A DNA stretch of 64,000 bases from Merluccius polli (GCA_030340625.1 JAOPHQ010002558.1:249001-313000); one strand, 5' to 3'; positions 47,322 through 57,442 are shown, counted from the first letter of the stretch. Notes: generated by a model from the sequence alone, not told the origin. A program made the numbers and translations.

Positions 47322-47758
47322 GTCCTTTCTGACCCAGAAGGGACAGTCGGGCTGCCCAAAGACGCACTGGAGCTACTAGCTGCGTCGACAATACAGCCAC
47401 CTCCCAGCACCAGCCCTTTCCCTGACGGCAGGGACGGTCCCTGGTAGTGCCGAGCGGAGGACGGGGAGGCAGCACAGCAACCACCAAGAGCAGCGGTCTG
47501 CAGCTAGCAGCCCCTGGAACCAGCCTGCAGCAGCCCAGGTCCAGCCAGCCAGCACAGCAGTCCAAGGCCCATGCTCCAGGAGGGAGATGGGGGGATAATG
47601 CCTTGTCGCTCTAGTTTTTCCATGGCCTTCCGAGGAGCTACCACTGTGGCCCAGCTGTCACGCCTCCTCCCAGCCCGGCAAGACAGCCCCTGCAATGGCC
47701 AAGCCCACACCTCTGCCAGCCAAGGCAGCAGCCCGAGGCCTCCGGTCTCCAGGATGGA

Positions 47759-47772
47759 GGGGGGGGGGGGGG
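47759..47772. repeat. Poly(G) run
   Basis: 14 G in a GC-rich stretch; the neighbouring open frames are not supported as genes. Confidence 0.9.
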
Positions 47773-48764
47773 CTTCGGTTGGAGAGTCTCAATTTGGCTT
47801 TTTTGGCACTTTTTTTTGAATGAATACACTATCAGGGTACATATAGTGAACTGCATTTTGCCATACTTGTCAGTGAGAACACACTTATGCACTCAAAATA
47901 GCAAGTTTAAGTATGGAAGTACGCAAATTGAGACACAGCATGGGGCTGGGTGAGGCTGAACACCTGTGGCGCATGAGTAATCAAGGTACACAGGATAAAC
48001 CAGTGATCATCACGCACACACACACACACACACTCAGGGAGAGCCTCCGCTCTGGCTTGTAACATCATGCCAACTCTCCAATAAACTGGCTTTATACAAC
48101 TATCTGTGTCCTATGTGTCGGAGGAGCCCAGCCACTTGACGTCTATTGCCACAGTGCATTTCTAAAAACGCTACGCTAAGTGCTAATGCTCAAAATGACA
48201 TAAAGGCCATTTGCTCTTGACCCATGACTCGCTTGAGACACTTATCTCATTGCCCCCAAGTGACGTGCCCATGCAAACCAAGGGAAAAGGCCGGTCGCTG
48301 GGGTCACGGTGCATGTGGGCTGTGGATACCTTTTGAGACTGCTTGCAGTTTAAATTATTAGTGTGGTTGCAAAGCAAGCCAAACTATTGTTATTCTGTCT
48401 TTGTTTTTTAATTATTATTATTCCGCCTTATTTTCTGTAACTATTGTGGGAGAAATGTACCCTTACATTTAATGATAATACATAATTATGGTCTTGCCAT
48501 TATGCTATAGGAATCTAATAAGTGTGGAGAAATACAGAGAACCACAAATTTTATATTTTGAAGGAGTAGCAGAATTTCCAAATTTTCATATGTGGTCTCA
48601 GTTTAGATGAGACCAAGAGAGGGATTGAAGGTATGGTTATATTTTATATCTATCATATGGCCAATAATTAGGGTACAGGATCATGAGATATAAGCAGAGG
48701 CATATAATCATAGAGGTGACTCCTCATGATCAGAGTGAGTACGTTGTTGGTGACATGTGCAGAG

Positions 48765-49592
48765 TAGGGTTGGGTATCGAGGATCGAGGATCGATTGGAA
48801 CCGGGACTAGCTTTCCGATTCTCCCGGAATCGTTGCAGAATTTAACTTTCGGTTCCTAGTTTCGATTCCTAGCCCGCCGACCGGAGCTGCCAAACACTAA
48901 AGAAGAAGCGTCCACCGGAAGTGTTTACATTTTACCGCGAGTCCTTTTCTTAACAACAGCAGCTAGTGAATGACTGCACAGTGGTCAGGATCAAACTGAT
49001 TTATTTCGTGTACTTTTCTTATCAACATTATTTGCTCCGGTCGCTGTAACGTGCCTCTCTCTCATCCACTCCAAAAACTCACACACACACTCACTCTACC
49101 CCTCCCACTCCGCATACGAGCCTGCGGCTTAAAGGGCCAGTCCCTAATTTTACAACAGCGGAAATCTGTCCGGTTTTCATCTTCTGTTCATTCTGTTTAC
49201 ATATTATTATTATTATTATTATTATTAATATGTCGATTCGACATATTAATAATAATAATAATGGCTATTCTGCTCCAGATTAGCCCATCAGTGGAGGCAT
49301 GTTAACATGTTTCATGAGTTAAAAATAAAGTTAAAGTGTACCTCTGCGAAATGTATTCATTATTTATAATATTATTATATTCAAGTTCATAGATTTGATA
49401 TTTGTATTGTAGTTTAAAACAGCCCTCTGAGAAATTCATAGTAAAGTTCATAAAAAATTCATAGAATTAAAATTGATGAAGGTCAGACTATTTCATTCAG
49501 AAAGACCGTTGGATAGCTGGCTCATTTAAAACAAATTTTTACCCTGCCTCTTAAAAGAATCGGAATCGAGAATAGAACGATACCCAACCCTA
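48765..49592. mobile_element. hAT element with TAGGGTTGGGTATCGA ends (828 bp)
   Basis: TAGGGTTGGGTATCGAGGAT on the left and ACGATACCCAACCCTA on the right are flanked by the perfect 8-bp duplication GTGCAGAG (48757-48764 and 49593-49600). GAATCG/CGATTC words fill the arms. The interior holds a palindrome (about 49203-49262) of ATT repeats around ATATGTCGA/TTCGACATAT. No transposase. Confidence 0.94.
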
Positions 49593-50119
49593 GTGCAGAG
49601 TACATAGTGTGAGGTCAGATTATAGCGAGGAACAGGCAGACTTGTCGCTGTACATGTAAAGAATCTTTTAGATAATACCCGGAGGATGAGAAGGGAAGAC
49701 GACAACAGCCAGCCCTTGTTATGACGTTTTCACTGTTTGTGTATATAACTTCCTGGGTCAGGGATAGTCGGTGTGCAGACTTCGTGAACTGACACACACT
49801 TTGTTGTCTGTCAGGGAAACATAGTTGGACCCAGAGCTCTGTAAAACTTTGCACATTCTACTGGTGTTAAGAATAAAACTGATTATTGAGGAAACTAAAT
49901 CTTCTTCTATCGCTTCATTAAAGAACACGCGTGAGTAAGAGTTTAAAGAGAAACTGCTTTTCACAACACTATCTACAGTTTGAGGCATCACCACCAAAAT
50001 ATATCAGTGCAGTGCGTGTCCATTTTTATAGTCTACAGATAGTATACTTTTTTTAAATTAATTTTTATAATATTATTGTTTAATATGGAAATTGAAGGGG
50101 CAAAAACACTAAAATCAAC

Positions 50120-50472
50120 AACTCCAAACGTGATTATCTGGGAATTGTCAAATTTGGCACACATATGCAAACCGGAAGTAAGCAGGTCTCCAAAAAGTGA
50201 CCACAGTGGGCACTATAATTTCTGGTCAAACCTAAATGGCCACCCCCCCGCCCTCTTTGCCGGAAATTTCTGAAACTTGTTATCTGGGCATTATTTGACA
50301 TGAACCTTTTTTCCCTCAAGGATCAATGACCTTATTGGTCCTTGGGGAAAAAAGGTTCATGACAGATTTTTTTGTACCTCGACAGTTTTGCAAAACCTTG
50401 AGGAAAAACCTTGAAAAATTACCCATAAATCCAAATAACCACAAATTTGGTACACATGCTCTCTTCCTGTGC
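50120..50472. repeat. Diverged dispersed repeat unit with 61-bp hairpin
   Basis: This segment and 53770-54085 are diverged direct copies. Shared blocks include GTAAGC-GGTCTC-AAAAAGT, GAAACTTG-TAT, TTATTTGACATG, CCTCAAGGA and TTTGGTACACATGCTC. Within it, 50299-50361 forms a stem-loop: CATGAACCTTTTTTCCC and GGAAAAAAGGTTCATG pair around AAGGA...TCCTT. Confidence 0.8.
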
Positions 50473-51780
50473 CTGGTTCGACAATAACGGTTGCCCGATT
50501 GCCCGGGGCAAGTAAAAATAACCGGCGGGCAGGTAGAACCTGTTCAGACTTGCCCGGTCGGGCAAGCACAAACTCCGACAAATTCGTATCATCTGTCTGC
50601 TGCTGTGGAGGCGGCAGTTGCAGTGTGCTGCTTTTTTATTTTTTTTATTTTTTTCACATGCGGCGGTAACTAGGGATGGGGATCGAAACGTAATTGTGTG
50701 TCCCTCGAGTCGTGTCACGGGGGGGGCGCGATCGTAAGCCACCCCGGACCTACGACCGACGGGGGGGCAGGTAGACACCACTAGACACACGGGACTCATA
50801 CCGGTGATCGCGGCTTTAGTTCCCCGTGTCTGATCGCTGTAATTCGGAGCGTGAATATCGGTTGAATATCTAATATCTTTCTAACTTTAAAAAACACTTT
50901 AGTATTTTTTAAGACGATAGTCGCACATCCCTCGTAACTACGCCGTGAAGGTGAACCCTCCCGGACTCCGCTATTAACATGAACCGCTCCGCCGGAGGAG
51001 CTGCACGTCCACACGCACCGGACACCAGAATACAAACACACATGTTTTACATTTGATTGCTTTTAAATAAAGTTGTGTGCAGTTATACGGTTAAATACGA
51101 TTATTAAAACCCTAATTATGACAGTCCTGGACCGGCCCAAAAATGTGCATCGGCTCACCCGGTACGCCTGATGGCCAGTCCACCCCTGCTTGTCCCGTTA
51201 GTTAAAAATAGTAATCCAATTGTGAAATCCGTGTTGTAATCGGCAGCATACAAGCTAGTTATATTGAAAAGTAAATAAAGATTCAGACGTGCTGCGTGAT
51301 GATGTGTTCAGGTTGGCTCAGTAAAACGACTATTAGGTTATCATGATGCGTTCAAGTGTAACGTAAAGAAAAGGGAAATTGAGATTTTGGCGAGAAACAT
51401 GAGTAATACAGTTGTATAGTATATTAAAAATCTGGAGGATCATGACTGACAAGGCAGACATGTTAATTTTTCTGCAAAAAAAACCCTGTTAAATTATGAG
51501 ATTATATTTTATTTCCTTTTGTGTGACCCATATACATTATGACTTATTTTTCATTTGGTGCTGCTGATATATTCTTTCTATTGTTAGTTGTATGTCATTT
51601 CGAAGTGGCCTATTACATTAGCCATGTTTATTGAAGGCTAGAAACGTTTTTGTTATGCTCACTTGCAGGGGTTGAAACTAAAATTTTGGCTTACCAGACA
51701 ACTGGCGAGTAGATGACAATTTTTACTAGACAAACAGATTTTTTACCAGACAAAAATAGGGGCGCTGCGCGATTGTTGAC

Positions 51781-51806
51781 GGGGGGGGGGGGGGGGGGGG
51801 GGGGGG
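51781..51806. repeat. Poly(G) run of 26
   Basis: 26 consecutive G, preceded by GCGCGATTGTTGAC and followed by a tandem CGATTGTTG-CGATTGTTGACC. Confidence 0.95.
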
Positions 51807-51832
51807 CGATTGTTGCGATTGTTGACCGGGGG

Positions 51833-52352
51833 GCCGAGTCGCCTCCTCCCTCGTTCACAACATTCAAACGAATCACGAATGCAGTTAAGTTACCATTCAG
51901 AGATCAAGTTACAGTTCAACTCCGACAAACCAACTGGGGGAGGTGATAGTGTTAATAAATGTGTGAATAATAGCAAATACAACATTGTGTCTGTCTGGTT
52001 GAATATGTTAACATATGTATTTAATTTGAGTTCAACAGATTTATTTAATGTATGCATGACATGTCAGGATCAAAATGCACCATTCCCCCAATTCAAGGAA
52101 AAGTTAGACAAACCAAACGCAGCGGGATGCGGGGGGCGTAGTAGATTATTGGATGTTTAATATATCAGCAAGATTTAATAGACTTGATTTAGCAATGATG
52201 AGTTTTAAAGTTAATGATGTACACTTGTGTTTATTCTGGGCATATTTTATTTACTATTGTGAAGATGGCCATTGGCCACCCCCACTCAAGACCAAGATCC
52301 ACCAAGGTGGGGGTCCCGGCCGGGTCGCGTGCAACGAGACAGATTGACAAGA
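51833..52352 (-). mobile_element. Fragment of the 31546-32803 hAT family, inverted
   Basis: Read on the minus strand this matches 31941-32580 of the window. Shared blocks include CTGCATTCGTGATTCGTTTG, CATATGTTAACATATTCAAC, GACACAATGTTGTATTTGCT, TTTAAAACTCATCATTGCTA and GTCTTGTCAATCTGTCTCGT with few mismatches. The terminal CGAACGA arms are absent. The internal 118-bp duplication of the other copy is single here, so the duplication is specific to 31546-32803. Confidence 0.9.
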
Positions 52353-52381
52353 CATTCATAGTGGATAGTGGATATTCACGG

Positions 52382-52768
52382 TCACCGTGAATATCCACTA
52401 TACGCGAATTATCCGCGTGACATCGCGCCGCCGTGAAGACTCGTTCGCTGGGGGCGTGTTGACTAGTGGATCAACTAGCTCCCGCCCGCATTGTGGTAAT
52501 GAATCAGAAGGGTCAACGTCACGGCCCGCGCCCACGTCCCGTTTGCTGAATGGTGACCGCGTGGATTCGCTGCGCGAATATTTGCATAAAGTTGAAATCT
52601 CCCAACTTTATGCAAATTCAGAAGCGGAGCCAGGCAGCGCCGCAGCCGGCTCCACGCCGCAAACAATCCCAGCGTGCTTTGTGCAGCGAATTGCTCGCGT
52701 CCCATAGAAAGTGAATGGAGGCGGCACATCGCGCGCGATCATTCACTTATAGTGGATATTCACGGTGA
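52382..52768. mobile_element. 387-bp element with perfect 21-bp inverted ends
   Basis: Positions 52382-52402 (TCACCGTGAATATCCACTAT plus A) and 52748-52768 are perfect reverse complements. A partial third copy (TAGTGGATATTCACGG) directly left of the first makes a 35-bp palindrome there. Inside, TTTGCATAAAGTTG and CAACTTTATGCAAA form a 14-bp stem around an 8-base loop (about 52581-52616). The interior is GC- and CpG-rich. Class unknown. Confidence 0.75.
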
Positions 52769-53026
52769 GCGATTGTTGACCGGGGGGGGGGGGGAAGCGG
52801 GGGGGAGCTGCGCGATTGTAGACGGCGGTGGGTGCCTTATTTCAACCCCTGCTCACTTGTTAAGCAATACCAGTTCTGTTGAAAACAAATTGTCGCGTCG
52901 TCTTTCCACCAAATAATAGAAAAGTATCGATAGTGGTATCGATAAAGACTCGGATCGATAAGGAGTATCGATAAAGGTATCGATATCAATAAATATTAAC
53001 GATCCCCATCCCTAGCGGTAACAGAA

Positions 53027-53274
53027 ATGGCGGACGGCTCGGAAAAAACAGGAAAAACAACATACGAAACGGACAAAAGAAAAATAAGTTTCCTGCCTTC
53101 ATGGAAGGAAATTTATTCGTGGGTGGAGTACGACGGGGCCTGTATGTTTTGTACGGTGTGCAGGGAGTTTCCTTCGAAAGCCGATAAAAACGGCTCTTTC
53201 TTCCGCGGGAACGACAGCTATCGCAAACAAAATTTAGACAGCCATAGCAAGTCACTTCCTCACCTGGCCGGAGG
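53027..53274 (+). pseudogene. TTF/BED-like zinc-finger exon of a hAT transposase
   Basis: A good start (GAAATGGCGG, MADGSEKTGKT) opens 82 codons that end at a plausible donor (GGAGG/GTATAA). The segment RKISFLPSWKEIYSWVEYDG, then ACMFCTVC and later NLDSHSKSLPHL has the spacing of the TTF-type (C2H2-like) DNA-binding finger found at the N-terminus of hAT transposases and of hAT-derived host proteins such as the ZNF862 group. W-x(3)-Y-W, CxxC and the H-x(5)-H pair are all present, and the frame has no break. Beyond the donor the frame runs through repeats. No later transposase exon lies between here and the element's end at 53708, so it is a deletion derivative. It could still provide a transcribed start. 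Confidence 0.65.
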
Positions 53275-53769
53275 GTATAACATACATGCATACACGCACA
53301 CACAGACACACACAGAATGCACTGATGCACTGTGTACGGGTAAATTTCTTTCTTTGTCTTTCTGTCTTTCTTTTTATTTATTCCAACCAAGGCAATTTCA
53401 CAATTTGACAATGTCACAACATTTCTTTCATTGGTTGGAAGAGAGCAGGGAGAAGTTTCATATGAAATGTAATGACAAATGAAAAATAAAAACTGCTTTC
53501 TGACAGAAGAAGTGTTGTGTAGTGTCGTCTACAGTCAACAGATAATGGATTTTAGTAAGATATAAGTCTTGAAGAAAATTTGCACAACACCGCGGCGCCA
53601 CAAAAAGAACCTCTTAGGCAGGGCAAGTAAGAATTTAGGCAGGGCAAGTAGATTTGAAAAGTACTTGCCCGACGGGCAAGTAGGAAAAAAACCTTAACGT
53701 CGGACCCTGAAAGCGTATATTTCGTTTTTTTGATTGAGCTAAAAATGCAGAGTTATGCGTAAATAAAGA

Positions 53770-54085
53770 ATATGCAAATGTCAAAGTTGGTACATATATA
53801 GAAACATGTAAGCGGGTCTCGAAAAAGTTAAGTACCACTTTGACCACAGGGGGCGCTAAAACTCACGGTCAATGTTAAATGATCAAACAACCTTGCCCCC
53901 GTTTAACAACAAATTATGAAACTTGGTATAAGGCCCTTATTTGACATGTTAAATATTTTTGCCTCAAGGACCCATAAGGTCCATCTGGACAGATTTCTCT
54001 GTACCTTCAAAGTTTTGGAAAACCTTTTTATTTCTCATGAACCCAAATGACAACATTTGGTACACATGCTCCTTAGATGTGCCCG
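53770..54085. repeat. Second copy of the 50120-50472 repeat unit
   Basis: Same block order as 50120-50472. It continues past the hAT insertion site (GTGCCCGACC versus GTGCCTGGTTCGAC), which suggests the old hAT landed inside a series of such units. Confidence 0.75.
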
Positions 54086-54211
54086 ACCATAAGTTATATT
54101 TCATTTTTTAAAAGAGTTAAAAATGACCAAGTAAATATAAAAATAAATATATGCATATGAGCAAACATCATTCAATCAATTAAAGTTCAAAGTGGCCCAG
54201 GGCTTTGAAAC

Positions 54212-54254
54212 TTACGCAAACACACTTGCTAATAGGCAAAGTGTGTTCGCGTAT
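54212..54254. repeat. Imperfect hairpin
   Basis: ACGCAAACACACTTGCTAAT and, after AGGC, an AAGTGTGTTCGCGT stretch: arms of about 14 bp with one mismatch. Confidence 0.6.
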
Positions 54255-55482
54255 TAGCCTTGCTATGTAACCACACATATTTTCTTTTGAAAATGCACAT
54301 TTCTAGTTCACTTGAACATCTTACCTTATATATACACACTTGCTTAAAGCCGGGTCTGTATTTGACAGTCCACATTTCCCCACAATGCTCTACAGTTACT
54401 GTAATTGGACTGAAGGGGTAGGGGGAAGTTATGTATAATGTGGAACTTTGCAACAATCAATTCCTCACAATGTCAACAAAAGACTGCTGGTTATGAAGGT
54501 GATTCTCTTTTCTTGTACAACAAAAAAAACAGACAGCCTTGAATGCAACCATGCTATATGAGACAAGATCCACTGGAAAAAGACTGGATAATGTATAGGC
54601 CAAATGTTACATAAAAACAAAGAAATAGGGAAGGAGTTCATCAAACCAGCCTTACCTGCTATTGCTGCCTAAACGGCAGCTGGGCCTGACTTTCATTATG
54701 CACAAGCTAGATGCTAGACTCCAGCCTCATAAATAAGGCACCCGACCCTCCCCTAGCCCCTAATTTATGACTAGACCCTAGCAGGCCTTCCTGTGCTAAA
54801 TCACCAAGACACTTTTTTCTTAAAACACGTCGTACACATAGTCGAGGGACACTCCTGAGACATAGGGGTGCATCAGCCTTATTGAATCATTTGCTAATCC
54901 TCTATCCTGCTGCATGCTTACTGAAAAACATGCGTTAGATTCATTTTTGGACCAAGAGATACCATCCAACCCACAACCAATCCCTCATCCCAATGCAGCA
55001 AACATTTTTGAGTTAGTGGTTTTGCCATTTTTTTGAATTGGGACTGCAAAGGGGGGTTGGGGGTGGCTTTGGGGATTTATTGTGAAGTTTAGAACATTTA
55101 AACTAACATGATTCTAGGGGTTAAACTTGTCAAACAAATGAAAATGCCATAGTGAGCATGAGTATGGATGATGGCGGCACACAGGAATCTATAATGTGTT
55201 ATTAATGGACTTTTAATATGAAATGCTCAAGGCATGAATAAAAGCGTATACTTTACATATTGGACAACAACAATTGTGCTTATGAGAATATTAAAAAGGT
55301 GTCCTAGCATTCACAATCTGTAGGTTAAAAATCCTGCTTCCCAGACGAGCAAACCATAAATAAAACAAAATATTTTTTGAGTCTGCTCCTGTCGTGAAGA
55401 CAGGAGAAGCAATTGGCTTATCTTCTTATCAGAACACATAGCAACTGTGAAACAGGCGTTGCTGCTGTCAAATGTGTCTTAC
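54255..55482. other. spryd3 intron between coding exons 2 and 3, no feature
   Basis: No repeat or exon recognised before coding exon 2. Confidence 0.5.
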
Positions 55483-55558
55483 CTCAAAGTAGCAAGTTCC
55501 CTTTGATAAAGGTTGGGGAGCGACGTAGCAACCCACTTCATCAGAGTTCCCTTGGTAA
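55483..55558 (-). CDS. spryd3: spryd3 coding exon 2 (start of SPRY 1)
   Basis: These 76 nt begin with the last base of the split serine codon and encode 25 further codons, including YQGNSDEVGCYVAPQPL and ending TCYFEV-type sequence (the V comes from the next exon). The acceptor is ...TTTTTAG/T and the donor is GAG/GTAAGA. It corresponds to the YHGNSGEVGCYVASRPL segment of human SPRYD3, where the first SPRY fold begins. The exon is isolated by introns of 3.7 kb upstream and 10.7 kb downstream. Confidence 0.93.
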
Positions 55559-56119
55559 CTAAAAAGAAGAAATCACAGGTTAGGTAAATGCTGCTACTTG
55601 CTGTGCTTTTCAGAATCAAACACATCGCAGAGCACTGAGCGAATGGGAACAATAGAATGCGAGAATAGACTGAAGACAGGTGGTTTTAATTAAAATGCTA
55701 CAGAAAGAGTTTGTTTTAACATGATAACAGCACAATTATTGGAATGAGATCCGAATGTGTTACCAATGGTGACCACTATGTAAATGTAAAACGTATTACA
55801 GTTTTTCTCAATTGCTAAAACACTAAACCCTATTGTCTGAACCAAATGCTCAGTTGCCTGAACCCACTGATTTGAATCAATCACTCTTTTGGCAAAACCA
55901 TAAGCACTTTTCACCTGTTTAGACACACCCTGTCAACACATTTTCATTGTGATGCACCTGTGCTGCATAATGGTGAGCACAAGTGACAAAAGTCAAACAC
56001 AATTAAAGCACAAGTGTCACCACTTGAACACAACAACTCAAAATTGATCACACTTGTGGCTAATGATGTGAGGGAACATATAAGCCAGTTCAGAGAGCAC
56101 TGGTTTGTGAGGCCCTACA

Positions 56120-56760
56120 ATGGATAGAAATCTGAGAGGAAGAGTTTGTGTGAGAGGAGGTCGAGGTGGTCAGCGAAGACAAAGAACAGTAATATCTGAT
56201 GAAGTCAGAGCTTCTGTGATTGACCATGTTCTTGTCCATGGTATGAGCATGAGAGAGGCCGGACAAAGGGTACAACCAAACATCAGTAGATTCACTGTGT
56301 CCACCATAATCCGAAGATTTAAAATCTTCAAAATCTCCTGCAAGCCATGGAACTTACCTGTGGTCAGGCCCGGCTCCAGAACAGAATGCCTTGGGGTGCA
56401 TCTGAGATTACAGGGGGTGCACCAGTAGGCTACTATAGAAGTGGTGGGGACCAGTGCGCGATTGTCGACGGAGGAGGTGGGGGGGGGGGGGGGGGTGCGC
56501 GATTGTCGACGGGGGGGGGGGGGGGGAATTTTCTCCCTCCTTTTCTCAATTGAGGGTGCAAACAATTTTTTTGGGGGTGCAATGCATGCTTATGCACCCC
56601 CGTAGAACCGGGCCTGCCTGTGGTGACATAGGTGTGGAGGCATGCCAAGCCGATACGGCATGCCAGGGGTTTGTTCCCCCATTGCCTGGCCAGACAAAAT
56701 GTGGCCTGTGACGTGGATGAAGTGCTGTGGCCTGACCCAGTACGGAGACATGATGCTGTG
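56120..56760 (+). pseudogene. IS630/Tc1-type transposase, deleted and interrupted
   Basis: The N-terminal part (from MDRNLRGRVCVRGGRGGQRR at 56120) has the GRGRGxQRTVISDEVRA and MSMREAGQRVQPNISRFTV helix-turn-helix region of this fish transposase family. After TIIRRF the frame jumps, by an internal deletion at about 56320-56335, to NLLQAMELTCGDI and VEACQA near the C-terminus. The junction removes the catalytic DDE core. A hAT MITE then splits the CTGTGGTGACATA codons (56365-56616). The end (GFVPPLPGQTKCGL, then a CDVDEVL-like stretch) is further frame-shifted. Non-functional. Confidence 0.85.
56365..56616. mobile_element. hAT MITE (252 bp) inside the Tc1-like transposase
   Basis: The ends CAGGCCCGGCTCCAG and GTAGAACCGGGCCTG are flanked by the perfect 8-bp duplication CCTGTGGT (56357-56364 and 56617-56624). 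Near both ends there is GGGGGTGCA/TGCACCCCC. The centre holds two copies of GTGCGCGATTGTCGACGG, each followed by a long G-run. Confidence 0.94.
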
Positions 56761-57442
56761 GCTGAGTAATGCACTTACTGTATTTGTATATTTTTGTACT
56801 TTATTTTTACATGGGCTTACTGTACACAAGTGGCAAATGCACAAGATTTCTGTTTTTTGTCTTTTTGTACAAGTGCTAAATGCACAGGTTTTTTGTTTTG
56901 CAACATGCATTTAGCCTACAGTGAACAATAAACATTTATTTCTCCAGCTTCATGTCCTGAGCATTGTGTTTTCTATTTTTCTATGTAGTGTTTAGTGACT
57001 GCTCAGTAGTGTTTTTAATTTTGATTGACTCGGGGCACGATTTGACAACATAGTTCAGTTTTGAGCACAGATTGAACTGTTTTGAGGTGAAAGTTTGGTT
57101 TTGCAAGAAGAGTCTGAGGTTTTGTGAATGTAGCTTGAAAATTGGGTTTTGTGTTCACAGTTTAGAGAAAAGGAGAGCAGCTTTCAAGAAATGTGTCTTA
57201 GCAATCGAGAAAAACTGTAAGAGATCTAGAAAATGTTAAGGCCTACACTCAAAGGGAGGAAAAATAATTGTCAAATGCCAAGTTGTTCTATAGCAACTTA
57301 CATCGAATGAGAGGTCTTTGCTGTTGCTGGTTGTAAATATTGGGCAAGAATTAAATGTGAAGAAAGAAGGGGAAATTAATGCTATGGATATGACTTTAAT
57401 GCATTAGTATTTTTGGAACCTTCTATTGACATGGTGTGTGTG

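Larger units (their letters stand above)
51666..52851. mobile_element. hAT element nested in 50671-53014 (1186 bp)
   Basis: CAGGGGTTGAAACTAAAATT on the left and TTATTTCAACCCCTG on the right are flanked by the perfect 8-bp duplication CTCACTTG (51658-51665 and 52852-52859). The interior is a mosaic: two G-tract modules near the ends, a fragment of the 31546-type hAT, and an element with 21-bp inverted ends. Confidence 0.92.
50671..53014. mobile_element. hAT element with TAGGGATGGGGATCG ends (2344 bp)
   Basis: The ends TAGGGATGGGGATCGAAACG and TAACGATCCCCATCCCTA are flanked by the perfect 8-bp duplication GCGGTAAC (50663-50670 and 53015-53022). The right arm is rich in GTATCGATA words. It is related to the 39461-40594 family: the block at about 50798-51048 is the inverted counterpart of 40237-40480. 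It contains the nested element 51666-52851. Confidence 0.94.
50473..53708 (+). mobile_element. Old hAT element (outer shell of the nest)
   Basis: The left end TGGTTCGACAATAACGGTTG and the right end (inverted) AGGGTCCGACGTTAAGGTTT are related, and both are followed by TTGCCCG/GGGCAAGTA words. This is the common fish hAT type with CAGGGTTCGAC ends. No clean target duplication is left. A zinc-finger exon (53027-53274) remains; the rest of the transposase is deleted. A second hAT (50671-53014) splits the element just upstream of the start codon. Confidence 0.7.
55799..57217 (+). mobile_element. Tc1/mariner-like element with internal deletion (1419 bp)
   Basis: The ends CAGTTTTTCTCAATTGCTAA and, inverted, CAGTTTTTCTCGATTGCTAA are flanked by TA (55797-55798 and 57218-57219). 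The transposase gene keeps its first and last parts only. A 252-bp hAT MITE sits in its 3' coding part. The AT-rich 3' region ends with TTTGAGGTGAAAGTTTGGTT-type sequence before the right end. Confidence 0.85.

Noticed and set aside
47227..47892. GC-rich overlapping frames of 60-110 codons
   Set aside because: Open on both strands because of base composition; no recognised gag or other domain, despite a possible primer-binding site at 47304.
52387..52729. Frames of 84-106 codons on both strands
   Set aside because: They lie within the 21-bp inverted-repeat element, overlap each other, and lack motifs; open because of high GC content.
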